Notes under the pieces: generated by a model
The model's input: the letters and a program-made list of their open reading frames with translations, nothing else
Database searches by the model: none
What the model was told of the DNA's origin: nothing
In this document: in pieces, positions 9,807-17,980 of the stretch
How positions within the stretch are numbered: the first letter of the stretch is position 1
Layout of the letters: each line of letters starts with the position of its first letter
DNA from: Spirosoma taeanense
GTDB lineage: Bacteria; Bacteroidota; Bacteroidia; Cytophagales; Spirosomataceae
DNA: 64,000 bases
Direction of reading: 5' to 3'
NCBI RefSeq assembly: GCF_013127955.1
Contig: NZ_CP053435.1
Coordinates: 3,961,001 to 4,025,000, forward strand
Made by a program: the position numbers and the translations under genes

Positions 9807-9834
9807 GGGTCCCCCCGGTTAACCGGGGAGACCC
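9807..9834 (-). promoter_or_regulatory. Palindromic stem-loop between susD and dehydratase
   Basis: The core CCCCGGTTAACCGGGG is a perfect palindrome. It extends to 14-base arms, with a single G-U pair in the minus-strand transcript. It starts 12 bases after the susD stop and has no T-run. Its position mirrors the hairpin after the other susD, which suggests RNA processing or partial termination that lets susCD and enzyme genes be expressed at different levels. Confidence 0.55.
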
Positions 9835-9845
9835 GAACACTCGTA

Positions 9846-11381
9846 TTATTTCTTATCCCACCAGACGCGGGTGTCCAGGGTGTTAGGCCCCTGCCGCGAG
9901 ATCGCTTCGTTCAGGCTGCCCGAATTGACGACAATCTCACTGTCTGGATACGGCAAGCGCCGGATAAAGTCGCCCTTCACTTCCGAGCCGGGATAAGGGT
10001 TCTTCTTCAGGGCCGGGTAGCCGCTGCGCCGGAAATTGGCGAAGGCTTCGTTGCCGTCGAGGAAGCTGGCCACCCAGTACTGCGTATTGATCTGCTCCAG
10101 CGCCTTGCTTGTATCCAGCGGGTGGGCATCCAGATAAGCCTTGATACTCGCTTCCGGAATGAGGGAACCATACGCAGCCATCTGCTCCAGATTGGCCCGG
10201 ATACCTTTTGCGTAATAATCAGCCGCCGAGCCGGACACCCAGCCGCGCACGGCGGCTTCGGCCAGCAGCAGCAGCGTCTGCGCATACGTCACGTGAAATT
10301 CGGGTGCGTCGAGCTTGAGTACGGTGTTCAGGTTTACCTGCGAGAAATCCCACAGACTGGCTACGCCGTTCTGCGCCAGCACCGACGTAATGGACACGTC
10401 ATTGTAGCCCATGGGCATGCCGATCTGTACCTTCGGATCGGACGAAGCCCGCGCGGCTACCTGCTCCTGCCCGCCTTTGGCACCGACGTAACGCACGGCA
10501 AAAATGGGCAGCCGGGGGTCGTCGTTTGCCTTGAGGTAATCCACAAAGGGGGCCGCGAGGTAAAAATTGGTTTTCTCCCGGGCCGCTAAGTGGTTGGCGA
10601 TAAAGTTATTATACGTAGACGTATGCCGGAGAATCGAGTTATCGGCGTTGGATTGCAGGACTCCACCCGCTACCGCCTTTTTTACGTAGGCTTCGGCCAT
10701 TGCCGGATCGACTTTCGTCAGGCGCATGCCCGCCCGCAGCATAAAGGAATACCCCAGCTTTTTCCATTTGGCAACGTCGCCCCCGTACAGGATATCGGTA
10801 GTTACCGGAGTCTGCGCGGTCGTCAGAGCTGCCGAGGCCTCATCCAGTTCCTTCAGGATATCTTTATAGATGGCCTGCTGCGGGTCGTATTTGGGCGTAA
10901 TGACCTCCGTGGTATAGCCCTGACCCGCTTCGAAATACGGAATGTCGCCGTAGGTGTCGGTCAGGATCATAAAGACATAGGCTTTCCAGATTCGGGCCGC
11001 GTTATACGTGTTCGACTGCTGCGGATCGGCCTTGGTCTGCTCCAGCACGGCCACCAGTTGCTTGAGCACGTTGCGGTAAAAATTCTGCCAGACCAGGGGC
11101 GTGTTGCTGTTGTTCACCTGATCGTAGTTTGCGCCCGACAGCGAGCTGCCGTAGGGCGTAATGATCTGCTGCACAATCCCGAAGTTGTAGGTCAGCATAC
11201 CCAGTGTACCGAACCCGTCGAGGTAGTTGGTGTTGATAATGGCCTTGTTGAGCACCATCGAAGGAGCCAGATAGGTCGGGTCTACCTTATTGGTGTTCAA
11301 CTCCGTAAAGCCTTTATCGCAACCCGTCAGCAGGCCCAGCGAGAGGCCCAGCGTAAGGGAGTATTTCAAATAGATGTTCAT
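9846..11381 (-). CDS. SusD/RagB-like nutrient-binding outer-membrane lipoprotein (SusD-like 2 type)
   Basis: A 511-residue lipoprotein with signal and lipobox (LLTGC, Cys21). The segments LVWQNFYRNVLKQL, ARIWKAYVFMILTDTYGDIPY and the later KWKKLGYSFMLRAGMRL are typical of the second SusD-like family, which differs in sequence from the other SusD in this window. It binds substrate at the cell surface together with the SusC encoded 62 bases upstream. The two SusD types in one locus suggest two different oligosaccharides or glycosides feeding the same enzymes. Confidence 0.92.
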   Translation of the reverse strand: MNIYLKYSLTLGLSLGLLTGCDKGFTELNTNKVDPTYLAPSMVLNKAIINTNYLDGFGTLGMLTYNFGIVQQIITPYGSSLSGANYDQVNNSNTPLVWQNFYRNVLKQLVAVLEQTKADPQQSNTYNAARIWKAYVFMILTDTYGDIPYFEAGQGYTTEVITPKYDPQQAIYKDILKELDEASAALTTAQTPVTTDILYGGDVAKWKKLGYSFMLRAGMRLTKVDPAMAEAYVKKAVAGGVLQSNADNSILRHTSTYNNFIANHLAAREKTNFYLAAPFVDYLKANDDPRLPIFAVRYVGAKGGQEQVAARASSDPKVQIGMPMGYNDVSITSVLAQNGVASLWDFSQVNLNTVLKLDAPEFHVTYAQTLLLLAEAAVRGWVSGSAADYYAKGIRANLEQMAAYGSLIPEASIKAYLDAHPLDTSKALEQINTQYWVASFLDGNEAFANFRRSGYPALKKNPYPGSEVKGDFIRRLPYPDSEIVVNSGSLNEAISRQGPNTLDTRVWWDKK

Positions 11382-11443
11382 GATCTCGTTTCGGTTTAAA
11401 AGGGTCTTTTTCTGCCGTTGAATTGCCTGACGACAACGGTAAA

Positions 11444-14400
11444 TCAGAAGCGAACGTTGAGGTTGAAGCCGATACTGCGGGTAGGCGGCAGGCCCGGCCA
11501 GAAGTCCAGTCCCACGGCGTTATCCGACGAAACCAGGGCTTCTTCGGGGTCCATGTTCTCGGTCCATTTTTTCAGCACCAGGACGTTGTTGGCAACGGCG
11601 TTCAGGCGCAGTCCTTTGATGAACAGCCGTTCGGGCAGCAGCTTCGTGAAATCATAGCCCAGCGTAACCTGCCGCAGTTTCCAGAAACCGGCGTTGAAGA
11701 CAAAGTCTTCATTGATACCCAGCGGATTCAGGGATTCGTAGTAGGGTTGCACGGCGGCTTTGGTCTTGTTGACCTCCCCGTTCGGGTTTACCCCGTTGCC
11801 AATCACGTAGCCGACATCCCGGCCCGGCAGCGTCCGCTTCGACAGCCCATGCCGCATGTAGTTGATGTTCCGGCCAGCAATCAGTTTGTGCCCCAGCTTG
11901 AAATCAATCAGCGCCGACAGCGATATGCCCCTGAACGTAAACGTGTTGGTAATACCCCCGAAGTAGGTTGGGAGCGCGTTGCCCACGTTTTTCAGCGTGT
12001 TGTTGCGTAGTGGTAGGCCGCTGTTAGCGTCGAATACCTGCCGGCCCTGCGCGTCCCGCATATATGTAAAGGTGTAGAGCTGACCAATGGGTTTGCCTAC
12101 AACCTGGTGCAGGTTCCGACCACCTCCCGAGCTGACCGTGATGACGGTATCGTTTGGCGACAGACCCAGCCGCAGAACTTTCGAGGTGTTGTAGGAAACG
12201 TTGGCGCTCACATCCCAGCGGAACGATTTGGTCATCAGGGGCGAGAAGGTCAGCAGCATCTCAAGGCCCTGGTTCATACTGCGCCCGACGTTAATCAGCT
12301 TGCTGGTGTACGAGGAAGCATCGGAAATCTGAGCAGCCAGAATCTGATCGTCGGTGGTTTTGTGGTAGTAGGTAAAGTCAAAGCCTATTTTGTTGTCGAA
12401 CAGCTTCAGTTCCACCCCTACTTCGGCTTCCTGAATGCGGAGGGGGCGCAGGTTCTTGTTTGGAACGACCGACGCGTTGATACCACCAACGGGGACTAGC
12501 TGCCCCGTCGGGTTCGGGAACGAGTTGTTATCTACCTGGTAATACAGCGCATTGGAATACGGGTTTACATTGTCCGACCCTACCTGCGCGTAGGCCGCCC
12601 GCAACTTACCGAAGGATATCCAGGTCGGTAGTTTTTCGAACGCCTGTGAGAACACAAAGCTACCCGTAACGGATGGGTACAGAATGCTCCGGTTCGAGGG
12701 GGCCAGCGTCGAGAACCAGTCGTTCCGGGCCGTCATGTTCAGAAACAGGTAATCCCGGTACGAAATCGTTGCCGCGCCGAACAGGGAGTTGATTTTCTTC
12801 TCCGACAGGGCGTAAATCGGATTTTTAATTCGCCCGTTGGCTACCGTATACAGACCCGGCACGATAAAATCCTGCACCGTAACGCTGTTGTAGTCGTTGC
12901 GGGCGTAGCGGGCGTTACCGCCTAACGTAATGTCGACGCCAATTTTCCCGAACGTTTTATTACCGCCCAGGAAGAAGTCGATGTTCCGCTCGGTATTCTG
13001 CCGCACGTCCTGCGTGTAGGAACCATTCACGTAGCCCACGGGGGCTCTGGCAATGGGTGCGTAACCGTTGGGAATGTTGTAATCCTGATTCCGGATATAG
13101 TAATCCTGCGCAATCCGGCCCTGCAGATACAGCCAGTCGGTAAACTGATACCGAAGAGCAATGTTGCCGAAAATCCGGTCCCGGTTAATATTCTCGAAGT
13201 GTTTATTCATCGAATAATACGGGTTGTTCCGGACCAGAAAGCGCGAGAACACAAACTCATCGCCATTGGGCAGGGTCTGGTTCTGCTGCAGCGCTTCGAA
13301 GGGCATGGAGTTGGCCAGCGTGAATACCACCGTTGACACCGAAAAATCCTGCGTGTTCAACTGGGGCGGGTTGATGTTGTTCTCCTTCGAATAGTTAATG
13401 TTTCCCGAGGCCGTCAGTTTGCTGGTGATGTTCTGGGTAAAGCCCAGGTTGATCACTTTGCGGTTGAACGTGTTGTTCTGCATGATGCCTTTGTTGTCGG
13501 TGTTCCCGAACGACAGGCTGAACCCACCATTCTGGCCGTTATTTGATACGGTCACGGTATTGGTGAAGTTGGTCCCGACGCGGTAGAACTTCCTGACGCG
13601 GTTAAAGACCGGTTCATACGGCCAGGTTTCGTTGTCGAACAGAACCTGCGTCATGCCCGGCTGGAACTTCTCGCCGAAGCTCCATACGCCCGAGGTCGGG
13701 TTTGGCGTCGTGGGTCGTTTACCACCTTCGCCCTGCCCGTATTCATACTGAAAATCCGTAAAATCGAGCGGGGTATCGGTCGTAAAGTTGGTGTTGTAGG
13801 TTACGCCGAAGCCTTTGCCCGTCCCCCGGTTTTTGGTCGTGATCATCACCACGCCATCTTTGGCGCGGGAGCCATACAGAGCGGCTGCTGTCGCTCCTTT
13901 CAGCACGGTCATGGTTTCAATATCGTCGGGGTTGATGCTGCTCAGGCCGTCGCCACCGTCGGAGCTGTTGGCCGCTCGTGAGCCAAAATCACCACCGAGG
14001 GAGTAGTTGGAGTTGTCGATCGGTACGCCGTTCACTACAATCAGCGGGTTGTTCTGACCGCTGAACGACGACTGCCCACGAATCCGGATTTTAGCGGTTC
14101 CGGCGGGACCCGTACCCATGCTCGTGATATTCACCCCGGCCATTTTGCCCTGCAGTCCGCTCACAAAATTGGGCGTGCGGTTAACGGAAATCTGATCGGC
14201 ATTGACCGTAGCGGTGGCATACCCCAGCGTCTTGGCTTCTTTCCTGATACCCAGCGCGGTCACGATTACCTCGTTGATGTTTTTCGCATCCTCCACCAGC
14301 TGCACGTTAATAATTGAGCGGTTGTTGACCGGCACCGTCTGAGTTACGTAGCTGATGTACGAAAAGACCAGCGAGGCATTCGCCGGCGCGTTAATTGCAT

Positions 14401-14578
14401 AGTTCCCCGACGCATCGGTAGCGGTACCGAGCGTCGTACCGCTGACCACCACGTTCACCCCAGGCAGACCCTGGTTGTCTGGACCGGTTACTTTACCGGT
14501 TACCCGGCTGCTCTGGGCAAAGGCATAACCCTGCCACAGAAACAGGAGGATGAAAAGCACGTTTACAGGTTTTTTCAT
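11444..14578 (-). CDS. SusC/RagA family TonB-linked outer-membrane transporter
   Basis: A 1044-residue TonB-dependent transporter partnered with the following SusD. It has a signal peptide, a carboxypeptidase-regulatory-like domain (GTTLGTATDASGNY), a TonB-box-like segment NEVIVTALGIRKEAK, a plug with SGLQGKMAGVNI and NNPLIVVNGVPID, and a barrel ending in FNLNVRF. The TALGI form and its SusD partner place it in a different subgroup from the other SusC here. It begins 44 bases after the third dehydratase gene and is presumably co-transcribed with it. The 5' coding region shares a 32-base identical block with the first susC. Confidence 0.95.
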   Translation of the reverse strand: MKKPVNVLFILLFLWQGYAFAQSSRVTGKVTGPDNQGLPGVNVVVSGTTLGTATDASGNYAINAPANASLVFSYISYVTQTVPVNNRSIINVQLVEDAKNINEVIVTALGIRKEAKTLGYATATVNADQISVNRTPNFVSGLQGKMAGVNITSMGTGPAGTAKIRIRGQSSFSGQNNPLIVVNGVPIDNSNYSLGGDFGSRAANSSDGGDGLSSINPDDIETMTVLKGATAAALYGSRAKDGVVMITTKNRGTGKGFGVTYNTNFTTDTPLDFTDFQYEYGQGEGGKRPTTPNPTSGVWSFGEKFQPGMTQVLFDNETWPYEPVFNRVRKFYRVGTNFTNTVTVSNNGQNGGFSLSFGNTDNKGIMQNNTFNRKVINLGFTQNITSKLTASGNINYSKENNINPPQLNTQDFSVSTVVFTLANSMPFEALQQNQTLPNGDEFVFSRFLVRNNPYYSMNKHFENINRDRIFGNIALRYQFTDWLYLQGRIAQDYYIRNQDYNIPNGYAPIARAPVGYVNGSYTQDVRQNTERNIDFFLGGNKTFGKIGVDITLGGNARYARNDYNSVTVQDFIVPGLYTVANGRIKNPIYALSEKKINSLFGAATISYRDYLFLNMTARNDWFSTLAPSNRSILYPSVTGSFVFSQAFEKLPTWISFGKLRAAYAQVGSDNVNPYSNALYYQVDNNSFPNPTGQLVPVGGINASVVPNKNLRPLRIQEAEVGVELKLFDNKIGFDFTYYHKTTDDQILAAQISDASSYTSKLINVGRSMNQGLEMLLTFSPLMTKSFRWDVSANVSYNTSKVLRLGLSPNDTVITVSSGGGRNLHQVVGKPIGQLYTFTYMRDAQGRQVFDANSGLPLRNNTLKNVGNALPTYFGGITNTFTFRGISLSALIDFKLGHKLIAGRNINYMRHGLSKRTLPGRDVGYVIGNGVNPNGEVNKTKAAVQPYYESLNPLGINEDFVFNAGFWKLRQVTLGYDFTKLLPERLFIKGLRLNAVANNVLVLKKWTENMDPEEALVSSDNAVGLDFWPGLPPTRSIGFNLNVRF
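14408..14436 (-). repeat. Stem-loop inside the susC coding region, copy 2
   Basis: Second copy of the intragenic hairpin, at the same offset from the start codon as in the other susC (block at coding bases 142-173). Arms, loop and bulge are identical between copies, although neighbouring codons differ by silent changes. Confidence 0.6.
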
Positions 14579-14622
14579 GATTTAGGAATAGTTAAACGTG
14601 ATAGGCACTACAAGCACTGAAC

Positions 14623-15867
14623 TCACCAGTTGTGAATTGCCCCATCTGGGCTTTTCAGAATCGGATGCGGGAATTGCGTATTGGATGCCACTTCCATGAC
14701 GAACGTGGCTTTCTTCGGGTCGAACTTTACGCCCAGGCCGGGTTCGGGATTCAGGTAGAGCTTCCCGTTTTTGAAGTTGACGAGGTCTTCGTTAAAATAG
14801 GCGGGACGTTCGGGTTCGCCCCCGCCCAGCTCCATCAAACAGCGGGTTGGGCTGCTCGAACCCAGCACATGCACCAGCGTAGCCGTAGCCAGCGGCCCCG
14901 TGAAGTGCGGGATCATACCCACGTAATGTGTCTCGCACATGGACGCGATTTTCTTCATTTCGGAGATTCCGCCGGTGTTGGGCAGGGTAACGCGGGTGTA
15001 ATCGATCAGGTGCTGCTCAATAAGGGGGTTAATGTCCCAGCGGTCGCCAAACTGTTCGCCTACGGCAATGGGCACCGTCGTCATCGGCCGCAACGTTTTA
15101 TACACATCCGGATTTTCGGACCGAACGATGTCTTCGACGAAGTATGGCTCGGTCTCTTCGAGCGCCTTGCAGATTTTTAACCCTTCTGTCGTGTCGAAAC
15201 GGGTGTGCAGATCAACGGCCCATTTACCGCCCCCACCTACGGCCGCATCGATTCGTTTGCAGAATTCAATCGTCTTTTTAGCGTTGTCGTAGAAGTCAAA
15301 GGCAACATCGCCGTTGCCCCCGGTTGGGCCAATCCGGTAGGCGCGTAAACCGGCCTCGATGCAGTCCCGGGCACGCTCCTCTTCTGTTTTCGCCTTGGAG
15401 GCCCGGAAACCCGTGGCGTAACATTCGACGTAATCGCGGGTTGCTCCGCCGAGCAGTTCATACACCGGCACGCCCAGGGCCTTGCCTTTGATGTCCCAGA
15501 GCGCCATATCCAGCGCCCCCTGCGCGTGGAGTTTTTCGCGACCCGGCGGGTAGAACATGCCCCGGTACAGATTTTGCCAGATGTGCTCGATCCGGAATGG
15601 ATTCTGCCCAATTATCATCTGGGCGCACTGCTCAATGGTATCTTTGGACCCACCTTCTCCGATGCCGATGATGCCGCCATCCGTTTCGATCTCAACGATG
15701 CCGCGAGCCTGGTTGAACAGGGGTTTGTTGTAGCCCGGCGCGTTGTAATACCGGACTTTGGTAATCTTTAATTTAGGCACGGCGGCCTCTGAATCTGCAA
15801 ATGGAAACCCGGCCATTACGGCGGTTGAGCCAAGTACGGCAGATTTCAGAAAATTTCTTCGTTGCAT
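14623..15867 (-). CDS. Tat-exported mandelate racemase/muconate lactonizing family dehydratase
   Basis: About 414 residues, third enolase-superfamily enzyme of the locus. The start at MQRRNFLKSAVLG gives a twin-arginine signal and leaves the operator palindrome outside the coding region; a longer in-frame start would place the operator inside it. Landmarks are ALWDIKGKALGVPVYELLGG, DLH with the first metal Asp, FVEDI, VGEQF and IPHFTGP. This is a galactonate-dehydratase-like layout, but the substrate is unknown. It is the first gene after lacI in the operon direction and sits directly behind a LacI-type operator, so it is the best candidate for the regulated head of the operon. Confidence 0.82.
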   Translation of the reverse strand: MQRRNFLKSAVLGSTAVMAGFPFADSEAAVPKLKITKVRYYNAPGYNKPLFNQARGIVEIETDGGIIGIGEGGSKDTIEQCAQMIIGQNPFRIEHIWQNLYRGMFYPPGREKLHAQGALDMALWDIKGKALGVPVYELLGGATRDYVECYATGFRASKAKTEEERARDCIEAGLRAYRIGPTGGNGDVAFDFYDNAKKTIEFCKRIDAAVGGGGKWAVDLHTRFDTTEGLKICKALEETEPYFVEDIVRSENPDVYKTLRPMTTVPIAVGEQFGDRWDINPLIEQHLIDYTRVTLPNTGGISEMKKIASMCETHYVGMIPHFTGPLATATLVHVLGSSSPTRCLMELGGGEPERPAYFNEDLVNFKNGKLYLNPEPGLGVKFDPKKATFVMEVASNTQFPHPILKSPDGAIHNW

Positions 15868-15900
15868 AAAATTAGGTATAGGGTTCAGAGAAGGAGTAAA

Positions 15901-15922
15901 TTTGCTTAAACGATTAAGCAAA
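15901..15922. promoter_or_regulatory. LacI-type operator before the dehydratase operon
   Basis: Nine-base perfect arms (TTTGCTTAA and TTAAGCAAA) flank a central ACGA, the central-CG layout typical of LacI-family operators. It lies in the gap between lacI and the dehydratase gene. It shares GCTTAA-nCGA-TTAA with the palindrome in front of lacI. Confidence 0.7.
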
Positions 15923-15939
15923 AGATTAAAAATGATGGT

Positions 15940-16977
15940 CTAACTAACGGCTGCTTTTATTTTTGAGGAATTCCGGGCAATTAATCTGGCTTCCATCCGA
16001 ATCTGCCGGGGTTCGGCCTGTGGGTCTTTCAGTTTGCTCACCAACAGTTCGACGGCTGCTTTGCCCAAGTCTTCCATCGGCTGCTGCAGATAGGTGATTG
16101 GACAGTAATACAGATCAAATGCTTCGGCCTGCCCAAAACTAACAATCGCCAGATCATCCGGCACCTTCAGGCCAAGTTCGTTGATGTATTTCAACCCGCT
16201 GATCGCCAGCCGGTAAGTTGCAAAAATCAAAGCGTCGACGGTGTTGTCTGACGCCAGCATGGCATCGATACCCGCCCGAATCTCTGATTCAATCCGGTTA
16301 AACTCTACCTCGGTCAGCCATTCGGGCCGGAACGTAACCCTGTTCGCCTGCAGGGAATCCAGATAGCCCTGTATCCGCTCCCGCATATGAAACAACTGCG
16401 ACCGGTAGGCAATCATGCCGATGTTTCTGTAGCCGCTTTCGATCAGATGCGTCCCGGCTTCAAAGGAAGCCTTCCGGTTATCCAGCACGACGAAATCCGT
16501 CGGAATCTGGGGAAAGTGACGATCCAGCAGGACAAATGATACGTTTTTACTATTCAGGTATTCAATCTGATCTTCGGAACTCTCCGACGAAACGATGATA
16601 AAGCCGTCAACCTGACGATTCAGCAACACATTGATCAGGTCCCAAGACTTATCGGCATCTTCGTCGGAGCTGCCAATGATGACCGTATAGCCATGTTTTT
16701 TTGCTTCATCTTCCACAATCCGGGCAATGTTCGCAAAAAAAGGGTTAGATATATCTGCAATAATCAACCCGATGGTCTGGGTTTTGCCACTCCGCAGGCT
16801 CTTGGCCAAATAATTCGGCTGGTAGCTTAGTTCACTGGCTATCTGCCGGACTTTTGCCGCAATATCCGGCCCAACCCGGCTTTCCTTCTCTTTCCCGTTT
16901 AGTACGTATGATACCAGCGCCGTTGAAACGCCTGCTTTCTGCGCTATGTCCTTCATTGACACCTTTTTCTTATTCAT
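15940..16977 (-). CDS. LacI family transcriptional regulator
   Basis: About 345 residues. The N-terminal helix-turn-helix reads VSMKDIAQKAGVSTALVSYV, followed by the hinge segment PNYLAKSLRSGKT and a periplasmic-binding-protein-like effector domain starting IGLIIADISNPFF. I chose the start at MNKKKVSMKD because LacI proteins begin close to the recognition helix; the extra six upstream residues are optional. It heads the sugar-acid locus, and matching palindromes lie in its own promoter and before the next gene, so it most likely represses itself and the operon until a sugar acid or related ligand binds. The ligand is not known. Confidence 0.93.
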   Translation of the reverse strand: MNKKKVSMKDIAQKAGVSTALVSYVLNGKEKESRVGPDIAAKVRQIASELSYQPNYLAKSLRSGKTQTIGLIIADISNPFFANIARIVEDEAKKHGYTVIIGSSDEDADKSWDLINVLLNRQVDGFIIVSSESSEDQIEYLNSKNVSFVLLDRHFPQIPTDFVVLDNRKASFEAGTHLIESGYRNIGMIAYRSQLFHMRERIQGYLDSLQANRVTFRPEWLTEVEFNRIESEIRAGIDAMLASDNTVDALIFATYRLAISGLKYINELGLKVPDDLAIVSFGQAEAFDLYYCPITYLQQPMEDLGKAAVELLVSKLKDPQAEPRQIRMEARLIARNSSKIKAAVS

Positions 16978-17044
16978 AGTGGAATGGACAGGCAAGCGGG
17001 TAGGCTGGTTACATACGACTAATGCACTATAAGATTATGGCGCT

Positions 17045-17073
17045 AAAATGTAAGCTTAATCGATTAAATGCAA
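17045..17073 (-). promoter_or_regulatory. Putative lacI promoter overlapped by operator palindrome
   Basis: On the minus strand a TTG is followed after 18 bases by TACATTTT, one base off the Bacteroidota -7 element TAnnTTTG. The 12-base palindrome TTAATCGATTAA (17056-17067) lies exactly between the two elements. This is a classical place for repression and predicts autoregulation. The implied leader is about 60 bases. Confidence 0.55.
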
Positions 17074-17210
17074 GGATAAATTGATAAATTTTTCTATTTA
17101 CTTTCATTATATCAAGAAGACTCAATGAGCAGCACTTTCCATTCGTACTTAAACCCGATAACAATTCTGAATCAGACCCCGCCTGATTGCATTGTCGTTC
17201 CTGAACCTGC

Positions 17211-17813
17211 TTAGCTGAACTTTGGAGCCAGTTCACTCAGGCGGTTAATGAACCGGATCAGTTCCGGCACATCCAACACATAATCGACCGGTGCACTCAG
17301 AATAGCCTGTTGGGGCATGAACCCGACCTGCGCGGTTTCGGGCTGCTGAGCCACAAGAACCCCACCGGCTTTCTTAATGGCTCTCAGCCCCGCGGTTCCG
17401 TCGGCATTGGCGCCCGACAGCAGAACACCAACCAACGCCGGGCCGTAGACATCGGCGGCCGACTCAAAGGTTACGTCAATCGACGGTCGGCTATAGTTAA
17501 CCTTTTCAGAATCGTCAAGCGAAAACGTGCCGTCCTGTTCGAGCAGCAGATGGTAATCGGCGGGTGCCAGATAGATATTCCCCGGCAGCATAGGGTCTTT
17601 GTCGTCGACTTCCCGGAGCGGAAGGTTTGTTTTGAAGCTGAGCAGATTCGCCAGCGTGGAGTCGGCCGTGTTTTTACGGTGTACGACAATAATCAAGGCG
17701 AACGAAAGCGGAGGACGTAAAGCAGGCAGCAATTGCAGTAATACGTCGATACTGCCGGTTGAGCCGCCAATCAATACAGCTTTATATTTCTCCATTAACC
17801 GATTTTCCGCCAT
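17211..17813 (-). CDS. Stand-alone CheB-type methylesterase domain protein
   Basis: A 200-residue protein consisting only of the CheB C-terminal domain, which removes methyl groups from glutamates of chemoreceptors. The catalytic triad candidates are Ser18 in GGSTGS, His45 in VVHRKN and Asp in SGANADGT near residue 137. The receiver domain that normally controls CheB is absent, and no cheR, cheA or receptor gene is seen nearby. In Bacteroidota such single domains can act with CheR/PAS kinase proteins, but the partner is not in this window. A start six residues later (MEKYKAV) is equally possible. Confidence 0.85.
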   Translation of the reverse strand: MAENRLMEKYKAVLIGGSTGSIDVLLQLLPALRPPLSFALIIVVHRKNTADSTLANLLSFKTNLPLREVDDKDPMLPGNIYLAPADYHLLLEQDGTFSLDDSEKVNYSRPSIDVTFESAADVYGPALVGVLLSGANADGTAGLRAIKKAGGVLVAQQPETAQVGFMPQQAILSAPVDYVLDVPELIRFINRLSELAPKFS

Positions 17814-17868
17814 ATTTTTCGTTAGCTACCTGTTTAAATCTGGATTGTGTGGGTGAAAATTTCAGCGT

Positions 17869-17893
17869 TTCCCTGGCGCTCGGCGCCAGGGAA
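17869..17893. terminator. Perfect 11-bp hairpin between kinase and cheB genes
   Basis: Arms TTCCCTGGCGC and GCGCCAGGGAA enclose a three-base loop. It follows the kinase stop by about 90 bases in the transcription direction. No strong T-run follows, so it may be a weak terminator or an RNA-stabilising element. Confidence 0.4.
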
Positions 17894-17980
17894 CTGAGCG
17901 GCCCGAGACTTTCGTCGAACAGGCCAAGGACAGATCAGGTTCTGAAAACCTGCCGGATAATTATCAATCGTTTATTTACT

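Noticed and set aside
9769..9840. Longer N-terminus for the mannonate-dehydratase-type protein
   Set aside because: It would run through the palindromic stem-loop and place 24 residues before a good Tat signal.
15868..15921. Longer N-terminus for the third dehydratase
   Set aside because: It would put the operator palindrome inside the coding region and move the Tat motif away from the N-terminus.
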